DNA of 43,585 nt from a candidate division CSSED10-310 bacterium (GCA_016927905.1 JAFGLW010000026.1:1-43585); one strand, 5' to 3'; shown: positions 15,801-23,608, counted from the first letter of the stretch. Program-made: numbers and translations. The notes: generated by a model from the letters alone, not told the origin.

Positions 15801-17246
15801 GGATGCTTCCCGGGCGAAATCTCTCAGATCAACCCCCAGCCGTTTGGCCTGTTCCTCGATAAAACTTCCGGTGCCGGCGGCGCAAACATAGTTCATGACC
15901 GAGAAATTCACGTTTCCGTTCCGAAGAACGGTGAATTTGGCGTCCTGGCCGCCGATTTCAATAATGGTGTCGATCTCCGGTCTCAGATGGCATGCGGCTC
16001 GGGCGTGGGCGGTGATCTCATCCATGCAGTAATCGGCTTTGGCAACCTTCTGAATAAATTTCCGCCCGGAACCGGTTGTCCCGGTCCCGACCAGCCGGAG
16101 TTCAATACCGGATTCCTTTTCGAGGGTTTCCAGGGCACGGGTCAGTTTCTGCAGCGCCGGGATCGGCCGGCCGGCGGTGCGCGTATAGAATCCGGCGATG
16201 GCCTGTTTGTCTGGTTTCATGAGGAGGGCTTTGGTGCTGGTGGATCCTACATCGATACCCAGCATGCAGTCGATTCGACGGCCGGACGGCAATGCTGCTG
16301 GAAGATCGATTTCCACATCTTCTGACAGATAGGACCGCCACATGGGCTGAATGGGTCCCATTGTGCCCGTTTCCGAGATCGGGGGATACCCGTATTCCCG
16401 CCTGACGGATCCGGTCCTGACCAGGTCCCTGGGGCGGATCGGTTCCCGGTCCGGAGTGCCGGCAGCGACGACCGCGGCTCCGATAGCTCCCATGAGTTCC
16501 CCGTCGGGAACACGTGAAATCGGAATCCCGGATGCAGACTGGAGATATTCGATCACGGATATATTCCGGCTGACTCCGCCCGTTACCGCGACCGGCTGCA
16601 GGACATTGATGCCGTGGAACAGGGTGTCGCAGATGTTCTGCGCCATCCCCGAACACAGGCCAGCCGCGATGGCATTGAGGGAATATCCCTGCTGCTGGAG
16701 ATGCACCAGGTCGGTCTTGGCAAACACGGCGCACCGGGTGGCGATCTTGGGAGGTTCGCCGGAATATGTCCGGGCCATCCGGCTCAGTTCCTCCGATCCG
16801 GACAGGTTCAACCGGGCGGATTGCTGATCCAGAAAAGAACCCGTGCCGGCTGCGCATGCCGAATTCGAGATGTATTTGTGATAGCGGCCGGCTTCATCGA
16901 ACAGGATCAGACCGAATGTTTCACCTCCGATGGTGATGATTGCACCGGGCCGGGGAATGACGGTTTTGACACCCTCGATGATCGCGACCTGTTCGTTGAC
17001 CTCCACACCTTCCCGGATAACCTCCCGGTTCCCTTTTGAAACGATGCCGACCCGATCGACCGATGCGGAGGGCAGGTCATCGAGCATGGCATTCAGGGCA
17101 GACCGGATGTTTCCGGAGTGAAATCTGTAATCCCGGTGAATGATCGCATGCTCCGTATCCATCAGGATCAAGCCGACGGAAACGCTTCCGATATCGATTC
17201 CGGCAATTGTTTTCACGGATTGATCGATTCCTCGGGATTGATTCAC
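12897..17246 (-). CDS. Fused acyl-CoA dehydratase activase (two BadF/HgdC ATPase modules) with DUF2229/HgdB-like C-terminus
   Basis: A 1449-residue protein. Two ASKHA ATPase modules of the BcrA/BadF/HgdC type occupy about 14-265 and 328-590. Each has a phosphate-binding GIDxGSxS motif and both [4Fe-4S]-ligating cysteine sites: C131 in ACAAGTGS and C172, then C455 in VCAAGTGS and C493. A cysteine group (C609, C612, C616) follows. From about 725 a DUF2229/2-hydroxyacyl-CoA-dehydratase D-like region runs to the end, with MFCCPG near the C-terminus. By family, such activases hydrolyse ATP to drive low-potential electron transfer to radical dehydratases or benzoyl-CoA-type reductases. Members of this large fused type are widespread in anaerobes, but their substrate is not known. 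The start is GTG at 17246; no strong ribosome site is seen. Confidence 0.88.
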   Translation of the reverse strand: MNQSRGIDQSVKTIAGIDIGSVSVGLILMDTEHAIIHRDYRFHSGNIRSALNAMLDDLPSASVDRVGIVSKGNREVIREGVEVNEQVAIIEGVKTVIPRPGAIITIGGETFGLILFDEAGRYHKYISNSACAAGTGSFLDQQSARLNLSGSEELSRMARTYSGEPPKIATRCAVFAKTDLVHLQQQGYSLNAIAAGLCSGMAQNICDTLFHGINVLQPVAVTGGVSRNISVIEYLQSASGIPISRVPDGELMGAIGAAVVAAGTPDREPIRPRDLVRTGSVRREYGYPPISETGTMGPIQPMWRSYLSEDVEIDLPAALPSGRRIDCMLGIDVGSTSTKALLMKPDKQAIAGFYTRTAGRPIPALQKLTRALETLEKESGIELRLVGTGTTGSGRKFIQKVAKADYCMDEITAHARAACHLRPEIDTIIEIGGQDAKFTVLRNGNVNFSVMNYVCAAGTGSFIEEQAKRLGVDLRDFAREASGVEAPMISNRCTVFMERDINHFLSLGYSRRELLAASLHSVRDNYLTKVAHLNKIGEHIAFQGATAKNGALISAFELKLGKPIYVSRFCHLTGAMGVCLKMVDTGIPEVTHFRKHLHRDTVTADQYVCLYCKNHCKINTIEVDGETLGWGYLCGRDENDAGFRSKPRLGFDLLQEHRRVFDVSRTRASQPKRTSRIHNDSGSGTAKTSFRRPGLSFMKLRNRIEFNAMTMRREIFSWESCPAIPESPSRSSPIIGLIGSLTMAEYLPFWEMLFKSLDMPVTVSESSRQDIRLGRAMREAEFCAPLTELHGHAIRLVEKVDYVFMPQILEVDSENDRKFYCYYTHYAGPAILNMLPPGSAAKIIAPVMTIHDDIHITVGEIYRQLPKLLKRRIPFGRFEESFLGAWEWFRERKEDLQNVFRDQMGARNDISVVLLGRPYLFLNRSLNHGIPERLVEMDIQTFHMDMIPVEESKLNAARDFLQHNHWHYADTIMRVAETAAQTQNLFPVFLTAFRCSPDSFILPFFREIMDYYRKPYLILQLDDHEAGEGYDSRLEAAVETFRSHTGAAPGRIRPVVLIKRELENKTYLLPEYDKLTARLITAAFDRAGIRAVPILQSPEIIRESLQINDGQCLPISVIVCGIRETVRSRNLDPSQTALFINSDCSIACNLPQYPVLIRQELDRMGRGLERVDVMVSRFLMGDLPWSLQADIYMAYILSGLLQKILHRIRPRASDPESVDALADRARDELCRCICDGESREDAFGEITKAFQAVPFVRETLPQVGIVGDLYVRDNETFNRNLIREIEGSGAEAVTVPFVDAVSLTAHQHFEIMKKRGEYFSFIRNKLVFNAVNAFYHRLRTLAAPILKNEDCRLQNNPSHYLGKYHMSLQHVGEVSENLLKIFYLRETCPDLKFIINVNPMFCCPGLISEAICRHVEKDIGIPIVSITFDGTLSDKHTILRPYLHFLHAR

Positions 17247-17279
17247 GTTCTCACATGAATGGTATCAGATCCATTCCGG

Positions 17280-17296
17280 TTGACAAGGTATGTCAA
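17280..17296. promoter_or_regulatory. Interrupted palindrome upstream of the activase gene
   Basis: TTGACA and TGTCAA are separated by five bases, forming a 17-bp inverted repeat in the short gap upstream of the activase start. The minus-strand reading also supplies -35-like hexamers (TTGACA, or TTGTCA with TACCAT 16 bp downstream). It may therefore be promoter, operator or both. Evidence is positional only. Confidence 0.25.
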
Positions 17297-17318
17297 GGCT
17301 TGCGGGAACCGTGTTTTT

Positions 17319-18743
17319 TCAGTTGATGTATCCCAGGCTTTTCAAGGCCTTGATATCGTCCGTGTCCATCGGTCGTTCCGAATTGTTCAGAAAGGACGCC
17401 CATCTTCCGTGAGATTCGAGAAACTCCCGTATCTTCTCAAGTAAATGTTTGACCCGTTCCGGGTTTGACGATGCCCGGTTCAAGCGCTCCGTCGGGTCCA
17501 GTTCCAGGTCGTACAACATCATTTCTTCCGGGCCGTCGCGTTCCGGAATCACGATCAGTTTCCATTTTTCGGTCCGGACGAAACGCTGCCGGCCCCTGTT
17601 TTCCGACATGAAGGCATGGGGATTCTGCGGGATTCGGGATATGTCCGACAGGCCGCAGATGTATGGGTGGGGTGGCTGGAGTTCTTCATGCCCGGCATGG
17701 ATTCTTGAAACCAGATTGACACCGGAAAACGTATCCGGAACCGGCAACCCGGCCAGGTCGAGCAGCGTGGGCGCCACATCGGCGATACTGACCTGGTGTC
17801 GATACCGTTTGCGGATGATATCCATTCCCGGGCCGGCCAGCACCCAGGGTATCCGGATGATTTCATCATGCAGGTCTTCTCCGTGGTCAAAATAATAATC
17901 ATGCTCACCCAGACCCTCCCCATGATCCGCCAGCACCGCAACGTAAGTGTCCGTTTTCCGGGCCGGATCGAGGGAATCCATCAGGCGTTTGACCTTGCGA
18001 TCGGCACTCAGTATTTCCCCGTCGTAGAGATCGACGGCATACCGGATATCCGACGGGGACCAGTCGTTTTGATAGACGATCCGTCCCTTGGGTTTTTTCA
18101 GCAGTTTGACATAGCGCAGATGGTTGTATCCGGGGTCGGAGAATATCCTGCAGTCTGCGGGTGGCAGATATTTCCAGTGGGGGTCGAAAAGATGGATCCA
18201 CAGAAAGAAGGATCCGGGTGTCTTTTTCAGCCATTTCATCGCTTCGATGGCGGGTCGATTCGTCCGGAGGATTCGTTTGAATCCCTTTCCGAGATTGGCG
18301 CCGTTGTCTCCGGTCTCGACGATCTGCATGGGGTGCTCGACAATCGCTGCGGTTGAATATCCCGCGGAGAAAAAAATGTCGGCGAGGGTTTGGATCTTGT
18401 CGTCCAGCCGGTTCCCGAGCGACAGGACACCGTGATCCAGGGGATCCAGGCTGGTGACCAGGGTTGCCAGCGCCTGGACGGTCCGGGGGATCGGGACGAT
18501 GACCTGATCGAAAACGATTCCCCGGGAGGCGAGACTGTCTATGCAAGGTGTCGTGGGTCGTTCGTAACCGTAGCAGCCGCAATGGTCGTACCGGAGCGCA
18601 TCGATGGTGATCAAAAGAACATTTTTTTGATCGGAGGCGCTTCCGCCACACCAGGTGCCGATAAAAAACATGAACGGGAGAAGCCATCCAGCCCGGCGGA
18701 TCCGCAAAATCTTCCCCTCCCCGAAGGCGTTCCGGAAATTCAC
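17319..18743 (-). CDS. Sulfatase/alkaline-phosphatase-superfamily hydrolase with Thr at the nucleophile position
   Basis: A 474-residue exported protein. An N-terminal hydrophobic signal or anchor (about 17-35) precedes the sulfatase fold. The metal-binding LLITIDALRYDHCGCYG comes first, then ADHGEGLGEHDYYFDHGED with the paired D-H ligands. At the place of the sulfatase Cys/Ser-x-Pro-x-Arg signature the sequence reads PIPRTVQALATLVTSLDP, so alignment puts a threonine where formylglycine would be made. Thr nucleophiles are typical of phosphoethanolamine and phosphoglycerol transferases in the same superfamily. It may thus transfer or hydrolyse phosphoesters rather than sulfates. The start is a GTG. 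A candidate TATAAC -10 lies 11 bases upstream. Confidence 0.78.
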   Translation of the reverse strand: MNFRNAFGEGKILRIRRAGWLLPFMFFIGTWCGGSASDQKNVLLITIDALRYDHCGCYGYERPTTPCIDSLASRGIVFDQVIVPIPRTVQALATLVTSLDPLDHGVLSLGNRLDDKIQTLADIFFSAGYSTAAIVEHPMQIVETGDNGANLGKGFKRILRTNRPAIEAMKWLKKTPGSFFLWIHLFDPHWKYLPPADCRIFSDPGYNHLRYVKLLKKPKGRIVYQNDWSPSDIRYAVDLYDGEILSADRKVKRLMDSLDPARKTDTYVAVLADHGEGLGEHDYYFDHGEDLHDEIIRIPWVLAGPGMDIIRKRYRHQVSIADVAPTLLDLAGLPVPDTFSGVNLVSRIHAGHEELQPPHPYICGLSDISRIPQNPHAFMSENRGRQRFVRTEKWKLIVIPERDGPEEMMLYDLELDPTERLNRASSNPERVKHLLEKIREFLESHGRWASFLNNSERPMDTDDIKALKSLGYIN

Positions 18744-18842
18744 AATCCGGTTCAGTTATACCAGAACGCGGGAATCCGATGCAAAATCAGGAGTAACCAA
18801 GAATGGATGATATGACTGCGCGGTTCCGGCCGATGATCGGGT

Positions 18843-19529
18843 TCAGGGCAGAAATGTGATGGTCAGTTTGGTGTGGGATTTCCATATTTCGTCGTCGGTG
18901 CTGTCGAATTCCCGTTCCAGGATAAACATTTTACCCTCGTTCCATTTCGACTGCCCGATAACATAGAAATTCTGGTCACCGCCGTACCATGGCCGACAGC
19001 CCGCCGGCTGGGGCTGGGTCCGGCTGATCTCTTCATCAGTATCCCAGTCGGCGAAATATGAATATATTCCGTCTCCGACAAAGCCGTAGCCGAGATAGAT
19101 ATCGCTGCCCGCTTTCCATCCGAGCGTGTAATTCGTGTCCACACCCATTCCGCCGGGACCTTTCGGAAACCTGGCCAGGGGCGGATTGCTGTTTTCCGGG
19201 TCGTTGATTTTCCATTCCAGCACCTTCATGCTCGATTCCACCGGTTTCAACTGAAACAGAATCTCCGGCAGTTTTCCCCCGGCGGCTTTCTTTGCCTCTT
19301 CCGGCACCGGGCGCATGAGTGCTGAAAACATGTCCCCTGTGCCCGGTTTTTTCACTTCGAAATCCATGGACAGTTTGTACTGGAACCTGCAAAACTCGGT
19401 TCCATCGCTTGATCCGGTTCCCGATGTCATTTCCTCGACAGTCACTCTCGTGATTTCCGCTGCGGACATATTGGGGACAATCAGAAGAATCGATCCGATC
19501 AATCCGGCCAGAAAGTTTTTTCCGTTCAT
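18843..19529 (-). CDS. Secreted protein of unknown function, last gene of the aminomutase cluster
   Basis: A 228-residue protein that I do not recognise. Residues 1-21 are a signal peptide (hydrophobic core LAGLIGSILLIVP, cleavage near SAA-EIT). The mature part is rich in aromatic and charged residues, with segments such as TLGWKAGSDIYLGYGFVGDG and WYGGDQNFYVIGQSKW that look like beta strands of a soluble periplasmic domain. It has only two cysteines and no anchor. The ATG at 19529 is chosen over the in-frame TTG two codons earlier because GGAGG lies seven bases before it. It starts only 11 bases after the GNAT stop, so it is almost certainly co-transcribed with the kamA cluster. Confidence 0.7.
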   Translation of the reverse strand: MNGKNFLAGLIGSILLIVPNMSAAEITRVTVEEMTSGTGSSDGTEFCRFQYKLSMDFEVKKPGTGDMFSALMRPVPEEAKKAAGGKLPEILFQLKPVESSMKVLEWKINDPENSNPPLARFPKGPGGMGVDTNYTLGWKAGSDIYLGYGFVGDGIYSYFADWDTDEEISRTQPQPAGCRPWYGGDQNFYVIGQSKWNEGKMFILEREFDSTDDEIWKSHTKLTITFLP

Positions 19530-19540
19530 ATTCAATCCTC

Positions 19541-20035
19541 CTATAAAACCTTTAAAAATATAACCTTCCCATCTCCCGGAGCATAAAAATCCTCCAGGAC
19601 GGTTTCAATCGTGTAACCCGATTTGAGATAGAATTGCCGGGTCGGTTCGTACTGGGGTCGCGAAGAGGTTTCCAGGTAGATGCGGGTCCCGCCCAGGCGG
19701 CGGATGAGATCTTCGCATCGACGCAGGATTTTTCCGCCCAGTCCCTTGCCTCTCATATCCTGATGCACTGCAATCCAGTAAAGATCGTAGCTTGCCCGGG
19801 TGCATCCGATTTGGCCGTAACAGGCATATCCCGCCACCCGACCGGCAAAATCCGCGAACAGGAACAGGTAGCCGCTTGACGGACCTTTTTCGAGCCTTTC
19901 CCGGGCGAGTTCGATGGCGATATCGATTTCGTCTTCCGAGAAAAATCCGGTGGATTCGACGATGTCGCGTATCGCATGGATGTCTTCGGGTTGCAGGTCT
20001 TCGCGATAAGTGATCTGGAGCGGTTCTGTTTCCAT
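19541..20035 (-). CDS. GNAT-family N-acetyltransferase
   Basis: A 164-residue cytoplasmic acyl-CoA-dependent acyltransferase. The GNAT fold is visible in motif A (DLYWIAVHQDMRGKGLGGKI, with pyrophosphate-binding RGKGLGGK) and motif B (RIYLETSSRPQYEPTRQFY). It lies 33 bases downstream of an ATP-grasp ligase and shares its operon, so it probably acylates an amino group on the pathway intermediate or product, for example a beta-amino acid or its conjugate. It is shorter than, and not evidently similar to, the beta-lysine acetyltransferase AblB, so Nε-acetyl-beta-lysine osmolyte synthesis is not assured. Confidence 0.85.
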   Translation of the reverse strand: METEPLQITYREDLQPEDIHAIRDIVESTGFFSEDEIDIAIELARERLEKGPSSGYLFLFADFAGRVAGYACYGQIGCTRASYDLYWIAVHQDMRGKGLGGKILRRCEDLIRRLGGTRIYLETSSRPQYEPTRQFYLKSGYTIETVLEDFYAPGDGKVIFLKVL

Positions 20036-20068
20036 GTAAATTTTGAAATTCCTCCGATATGAGCGGGT

Positions 20069-21067
20069 TTAATTGTCCGGCCGGTTTCCGGGTAACGCAT
20101 CCCGTATGATTCTTTGAATCGCCCGGGTATAGGATAGTCCGCTGTTTTGAACGGCGGCGGCGAAACCGGCGTCTTTCGAAAGGCAGGGATTGGCGTTGAC
20201 TTCCAGTATCCAGGGTCCGCCCCGGGAATCGATCCGGAAATCGACCCTGGCATAGCCGTTTAGGCCGAACAGGTGCCAGCATTCTCCGGCGAGATGTTTC
20301 AGAGTCTGCAGAAGATCCCGGTCGGTATCGGGAAACGTGAATGTCCGGACTGTGTTCCGGTATTCGAATGACTGCTCGTCCCATTTGGCCCGGTACCCCA
20401 CCATTTTCGGTTTGTCCGGGCCGAATTCCAGGAACCGGATTTCAGCTGGCGCCAGAACTTCCGGACCGTCCTCGCCGGCCAGGACGGACAGGTTGAATTC
20501 GCGGCCGTCAATATAGCGTTCCGCAAACCATTGACCGCCTTGTTTGATCCGTTCCGACAAGCTTTTTTTCAGCTGTTCATTTGTTTCGGCATCGACGATG
20601 GCGTTGTCGTCCAGCCCGATCGAAGCATGTTCCCAGACCGATTTGACGATCCACTTTCCATGTGGAACCGGATTCCCGGATGCGATTCCGGATGTGGTGA
20701 TCCAGGGGGGTGTGGGCAGGTGCGCGGATGTCAGGAGTTTTTTTGCCAGGATCTTGTTGGATGTCGTGAACATCGATTCAAGATGCGCGCCGGTATAGGG
20801 AATATCCAGCATATTCAGCAGGGCCGGGGCATAATGAATCAGCATTCCGCTTCTCTCGACACTTTCGACCAGGTTGAATACGAGATCCGGTGCCATCTCC
20901 AGCAGCGTTTTTCTGATTCCAGCCAGTTCCAAGTCAAACGGTATCGATTCGCAGTTCCATCCCAGATCGGAAAGGGCTTCGGAGACGGCCGCCATCTGCT
21001 GCAGCACATCCGATTCGTCCCGGGTGGGATCGGGTGAAATTCGATTGAACAGGATAACCGCTCTCAT
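20069..21067 (-). CDS. ATP-grasp ligase, D-alanine-D-alanine-ligase-like (first of pair)
   Basis: A 332-residue cytoplasmic enzyme. The N-terminal Rossmann-like part (MRAVILFNRIS) and an ATP-grasp domain (from about 110) are visible. Conserved elements are GKWIVKSVWEHASIGLDD, with its ATP-binding lysine, and YARVDFRIDSRGGPWILEVNANP, with the metal-binding Asp, Glu and Asn. Such enzymes join a carboxylate to an amine through an acyl phosphate. It starts 23 bases after the stop of a second, different ATP-grasp gene. Two adjacent ligases next to an aminomutase suggest stepwise assembly of a small peptide-like molecule. No peptidoglycan genes are nearby, so a housekeeping Ddl role is unlikely. 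Confidence 0.85.
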   Translation of the reverse strand: MRAVILFNRISPDPTRDESDVLQQMAAVSEALSDLGWNCESIPFDLELAGIRKTLLEMAPDLVFNLVESVERSGMLIHYAPALLNMLDIPYTGAHLESMFTTSNKILAKKLLTSAHLPTPPWITTSGIASGNPVPHGKWIVKSVWEHASIGLDDNAIVDAETNEQLKKSLSERIKQGGQWFAERYIDGREFNLSVLAGEDGPEVLAPAEIRFLEFGPDKPKMVGYRAKWDEQSFEYRNTVRTFTFPDTDRDLLQTLKHLAGECWHLFGLNGYARVDFRIDSRGGPWILEVNANPCLSKDAGFAAAVQNSGLSYTRAIQRIIRDALPGNRPDN

Positions 21068-21090
21068 TTCAACCTGAAGTTTCAGAGCAT

Positions 21091-22098
21091 CTATATGCGC
21101 TGTTGAGCAACGGGCAGGGCCGGTTTGCCGGTTCTTTTGAGTGCCGACCGAATGATCATGGTCAGCAGTTCAAAAAATGAGATCCCGGCCATGTCTGCCA
21201 GGATGGGCAGATCGGAGTGGTTGGGGTTCAATCCCGCCAGGGGATTGATTTCGATGCAGTTCAGGTGGTCCTGTGCATCTTCCCGCAGGTCCACTCTCCC
21301 GGCATCCCGGCATCCCAGTTTCCGCCAGATGCGGAGTGCCAGAATTTTGGCTTCCCGGGCCAGCGTTTCTTCGACGGGCCGGTAGACCACCCGGTCCCGC
21401 CAGAGTTGTTTGTTTGCATATGAATACACTTCCTGTTCCGCCTTGGACAACAGGACGACTTCCATGATTCCGACCGCCATGGCATCCCGTCCGGTACCGG
21501 TTATCCCGACGGTGAATTCTCGTCCGGGAAGAAATGTTTCCACCAGGACGGGCTGTTCGTATTCGGTCAGGAGTTTTCTGCAGATCCGCTCCAATGTTTC
21601 CGGGGATGTAATCTTGGAATCCGCGTTGATGCCCTTGCTGGTGCCTTCCGCCACGGGTTTTACAAACAGGGGAAAAGAAAGGCTGATTCCGTGTATGTCA
21701 TCCGGGGATTCGACGATTTCGAAATCGGCGGTAGGGATGCCGAAGCATTTCAGGAGATGTTTGGTTATACCCTTGTGGAGGGTGATGGCGAGCACCAGGG
21801 GATCCGAAAAAGTGTAGGGAATCCGGTATGCATCCAGCAGCGCCGGCACGGCGGATTCCCGGCCGAACCCATGCATCCCTTCGGCGATATTGAACACCAG
21901 ATCCCACCGGTCCCCGGCTGCAAGACGTTTGAGCAGGTGCCGGACATTGCCGATTCTGTCCGTGATGAATCCCATTTTCCCGAGCGTGTCGTCGATGGCA
22001 TCGATGGTTTCAAGGCAGTCGAATTCAGCCGTCTGTTCGGGATTGTATCCCATGGAGAGATAATCATCCCGAAGATCATAGGTTATTCCGATCTTCAT
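21091..22098 (-). CDS. ATP-grasp ligase, D-alanine-D-alanine-ligase-like (second of pair)
   Basis: A 335-residue paralogue of the neighbouring ligase. The N-terminus MKIGITYDLRDDYLS, the core SLSFPLFVKPVAEGTSKGI (ATP-binding lysine and glycine-rich loop) and the end AGRVDLRED...CIEINPLAGLNPNHSDLP place it close to D-Ala-D-Ala ligases. The metal-binding D, E and N are all intact. The ATG at 22098 follows the kamA stop by four bases (TGA TTCC ATG), which points to translational coupling; an in-frame GTG at 22125 inside kamA is the alternative. It probably activates an amino acid carboxylate, conceivably that of the beta-amino acid made by the KamA-type enzyme. Confidence 0.86.
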   Translation of the reverse strand: MKIGITYDLRDDYLSMGYNPEQTAEFDCLETIDAIDDTLGKMGFITDRIGNVRHLLKRLAAGDRWDLVFNIAEGMHGFGRESAVPALLDAYRIPYTFSDPLVLAITLHKGITKHLLKCFGIPTADFEIVESPDDIHGISLSFPLFVKPVAEGTSKGINADSKITSPETLERICRKLLTEYEQPVLVETFLPGREFTVGITGTGRDAMAVGIMEVVLLSKAEQEVYSYANKQLWRDRVVYRPVEETLAREAKILALRIWRKLGCRDAGRVDLREDAQDHLNCIEINPLAGLNPNHSDLPILADMAGISFFELLTMIIRSALKRTGKPALPVAQQRI

Positions 22099-22102
22099 GG
22101 AA

Positions 22103-23491
22103 TCACTGTCGTGCGGTCTGTTCACTGGATGAAACCGGAACCGTTTCCAGACCGGATTGATCCCGATCCGGATACCGGTAGATTTTCCCTTCGTAGTTTT
22201 TCAGCAGCAGATCGTTCCCGTCGTATCCCATCACGTATTCCGGCAGCAGGGGGATCTTTCCGCCGCCGTTCGGCGCATCGATCACGTAGGTGGGCACGGC
22301 GTACCCGGAAGTATGTCCGCGCAGACCCTGAATGATTTCCAGGCCTTTCCGCACGGATGTTCTCAGATGGGATGTCCCGCTGACCGGATCACACTGGTAC
22401 AGATAGTAGGGCCGAACCCGCATTCTCAGAAGCCCGTGAAACAGCTGTTTCATGGTCAGGATGGAATCGTTGATTCCGGCCAGCAGAACGGTCTGGCTGC
22501 CCAGAGGAATCCCGGCGTCGGCCAGCATGTTGCAGGCCCGAGCGGATTCAGGTGTCAACTCATCCGGATGGGTGAAATGCAGGCTCATGTAAAGCGGCAT
22601 ATAGCGTTTCAGCATCCGGGTCAGTTTGTGGGTGACGCGCTGGGGCAGAACCGCGGGGATTTTCGTGCCGATCCGGAGAATCTCGACATGGGCGATGCGT
22701 GACAATCTGGCCAGCAGAAACTCGATATGGTCGTCATCCAGGGTCAGCGGATCACCGCCGGAAAGCAGAACATCCCGGACTTCCGTATGGGATTCGATAT
22801 ACCGGATCGCCATCTCCCAGCGTTCGTAACTGAATTTGTAATCCGAATCGTTGTTCATGATACGTGACCGGGTGCAGTAGCGGCAATAGGCCGAACAGAC
22901 GTTGGTGGTCAAAAACAGGACCCGGTCCGGGTAACGATGCACCAGTCCCGGCACCGGACTCTGGTGATCCTCACCCAGCGGATCGGTTTCCTCTCCCGGG
23001 AGATGGTCGAGTTCCCGGATGACCGGGATGATGGTCCGCCGCAAAGGCTGGTCTGCATCGAACGGATCCAGAAGGCTGGCGTAATAGGGGGTGATGGCGA
23101 CGGGGAGCATTCCGGAGCGGTATTCCAGAGCCTCCCGCTCCCCGGCAGACAGCCACAGCATCCTGGCCAGGCTCTGATAATCGCTGATTCGATTGCGGAG
23201 CTGCCATTTCCAGTCGTTGAAATCCGCCCGGGTGACTTTGGGATAGAACCGCCGGCGGAATTCATTCCGGAGCCCGTTGTCCGATTTCCGTATCTCGCGT
23301 TTGGGAACAAGCCTGTCCGCATCCGGCAGCGCGTGCGCAGATTGATCGGCATCGGGTGCGAATACCCCGGAATGGATGATATGCTCGATATTTAAGGATG
23401 GATTAGGCGGAGGTTGATCCGGTATTTCGAGATCTTCCCCCGAGGCACACGGTTGACTGCCCTGAACTGTATTCCGATGTGTATTTTTCAT
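22103..23491 (-). CDS. kamA: Lysine 2,3-aminomutase-family radical SAM enzyme
   Basis: A 462-residue PLP- and radical-SAM-dependent aminomutase. The iron-sulfur motif is CSAYCRYC (C199, C203, C206). The PLP lysine is K412 in DAPNGGGKIP. D368 (YQCD) and D405 (IDAP) occupy the positions of the two aspartates that in Clostridium lysine 2,3-aminomutase hold the side-chain amine, so L-lysine to L-beta-lysine is the likeliest reaction. The first 80 residues are an extension relative to EpmB. There is no EF-P or EpmA nearby, which argues against an EF-P-modifying role. It heads a cluster with two ATP-grasp ligases and a GNAT. The ribosome site before ATG 23491 is weak. A 36-codon ORF with a strong one ends six bases upstream, so coupling is possible. 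Confidence 0.85.
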   Translation of the reverse strand: MKNTHRNTVQGSQPCASGEDLEIPDQPPPNPSLNIEHIIHSGVFAPDADQSAHALPDADRLVPKREIRKSDNGLRNEFRRRFYPKVTRADFNDWKWQLRNRISDYQSLARMLWLSAGEREALEYRSGMLPVAITPYYASLLDPFDADQPLRRTIIPVIRELDHLPGEETDPLGEDHQSPVPGLVHRYPDRVLFLTTNVCSAYCRYCTRSRIMNNDSDYKFSYERWEMAIRYIESHTEVRDVLLSGGDPLTLDDDHIEFLLARLSRIAHVEILRIGTKIPAVLPQRVTHKLTRMLKRYMPLYMSLHFTHPDELTPESARACNMLADAGIPLGSQTVLLAGINDSILTMKQLFHGLLRMRVRPYYLYQCDPVSGTSHLRTSVRKGLEIIQGLRGHTSGYAVPTYVIDAPNGGGKIPLLPEYVMGYDGNDLLLKNYEGKIYRYPDRDQSGLETVPVSSSEQTARQ

Positions 23492-23497
23492 GGTGTT

Positions 23498-23608
23498 TTA
23501 CAGTTCCCGTGCGGGAAGAAAATCAAGAGGATGCACTCCCTGCTGATCACCGGAGTGAAACTCCGGACCGGGAGTGTGTGAATTAAGTGAAATCAGATCC
23601 TGCTCCAT
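23498..23608 (-). CDS. Possible 36-residue peptide encoded in the kamA leader
   Basis: A short ORF, starting MEQDLISLNSH and ending DFLPAREL then TAA, lies immediately before kamA with six bases between them. AGGAGG at 23618-23623 sits nine bases before its ATG, far better than the site in front of kamA itself. The peptide is hydrophilic and lacks Lys and Cys. A second ATG at 23612 would read only nine codons in another frame. It could be a leader peptide that couples kamA translation, a modified precursor peptide, or chance. The same bases form strong nested hairpins, so selection might act on RNA rather than protein. I do not recognise it. Confidence 0.35.
   Translation of the reverse strand: MEQDLISLNSHTPGPEFHSGDQQGVHPLDFLPAREL
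23534..23576 (-). promoter_or_regulatory. Nested hairpin in the kamA leader
   Basis: An outer stem (534-540 with 570-576, CACTCCC/GGGAGTG) encloses a 7-bp inner stem (550-556 with 560-566, CCGGAGT/ACTCCGG) with a three-base loop. (Numbers are offsets from 23000.) There is no U-tract, so it is not a classic terminator. It lies within the possible small ORF and could control access to the kamA start. Confidence 0.4.
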
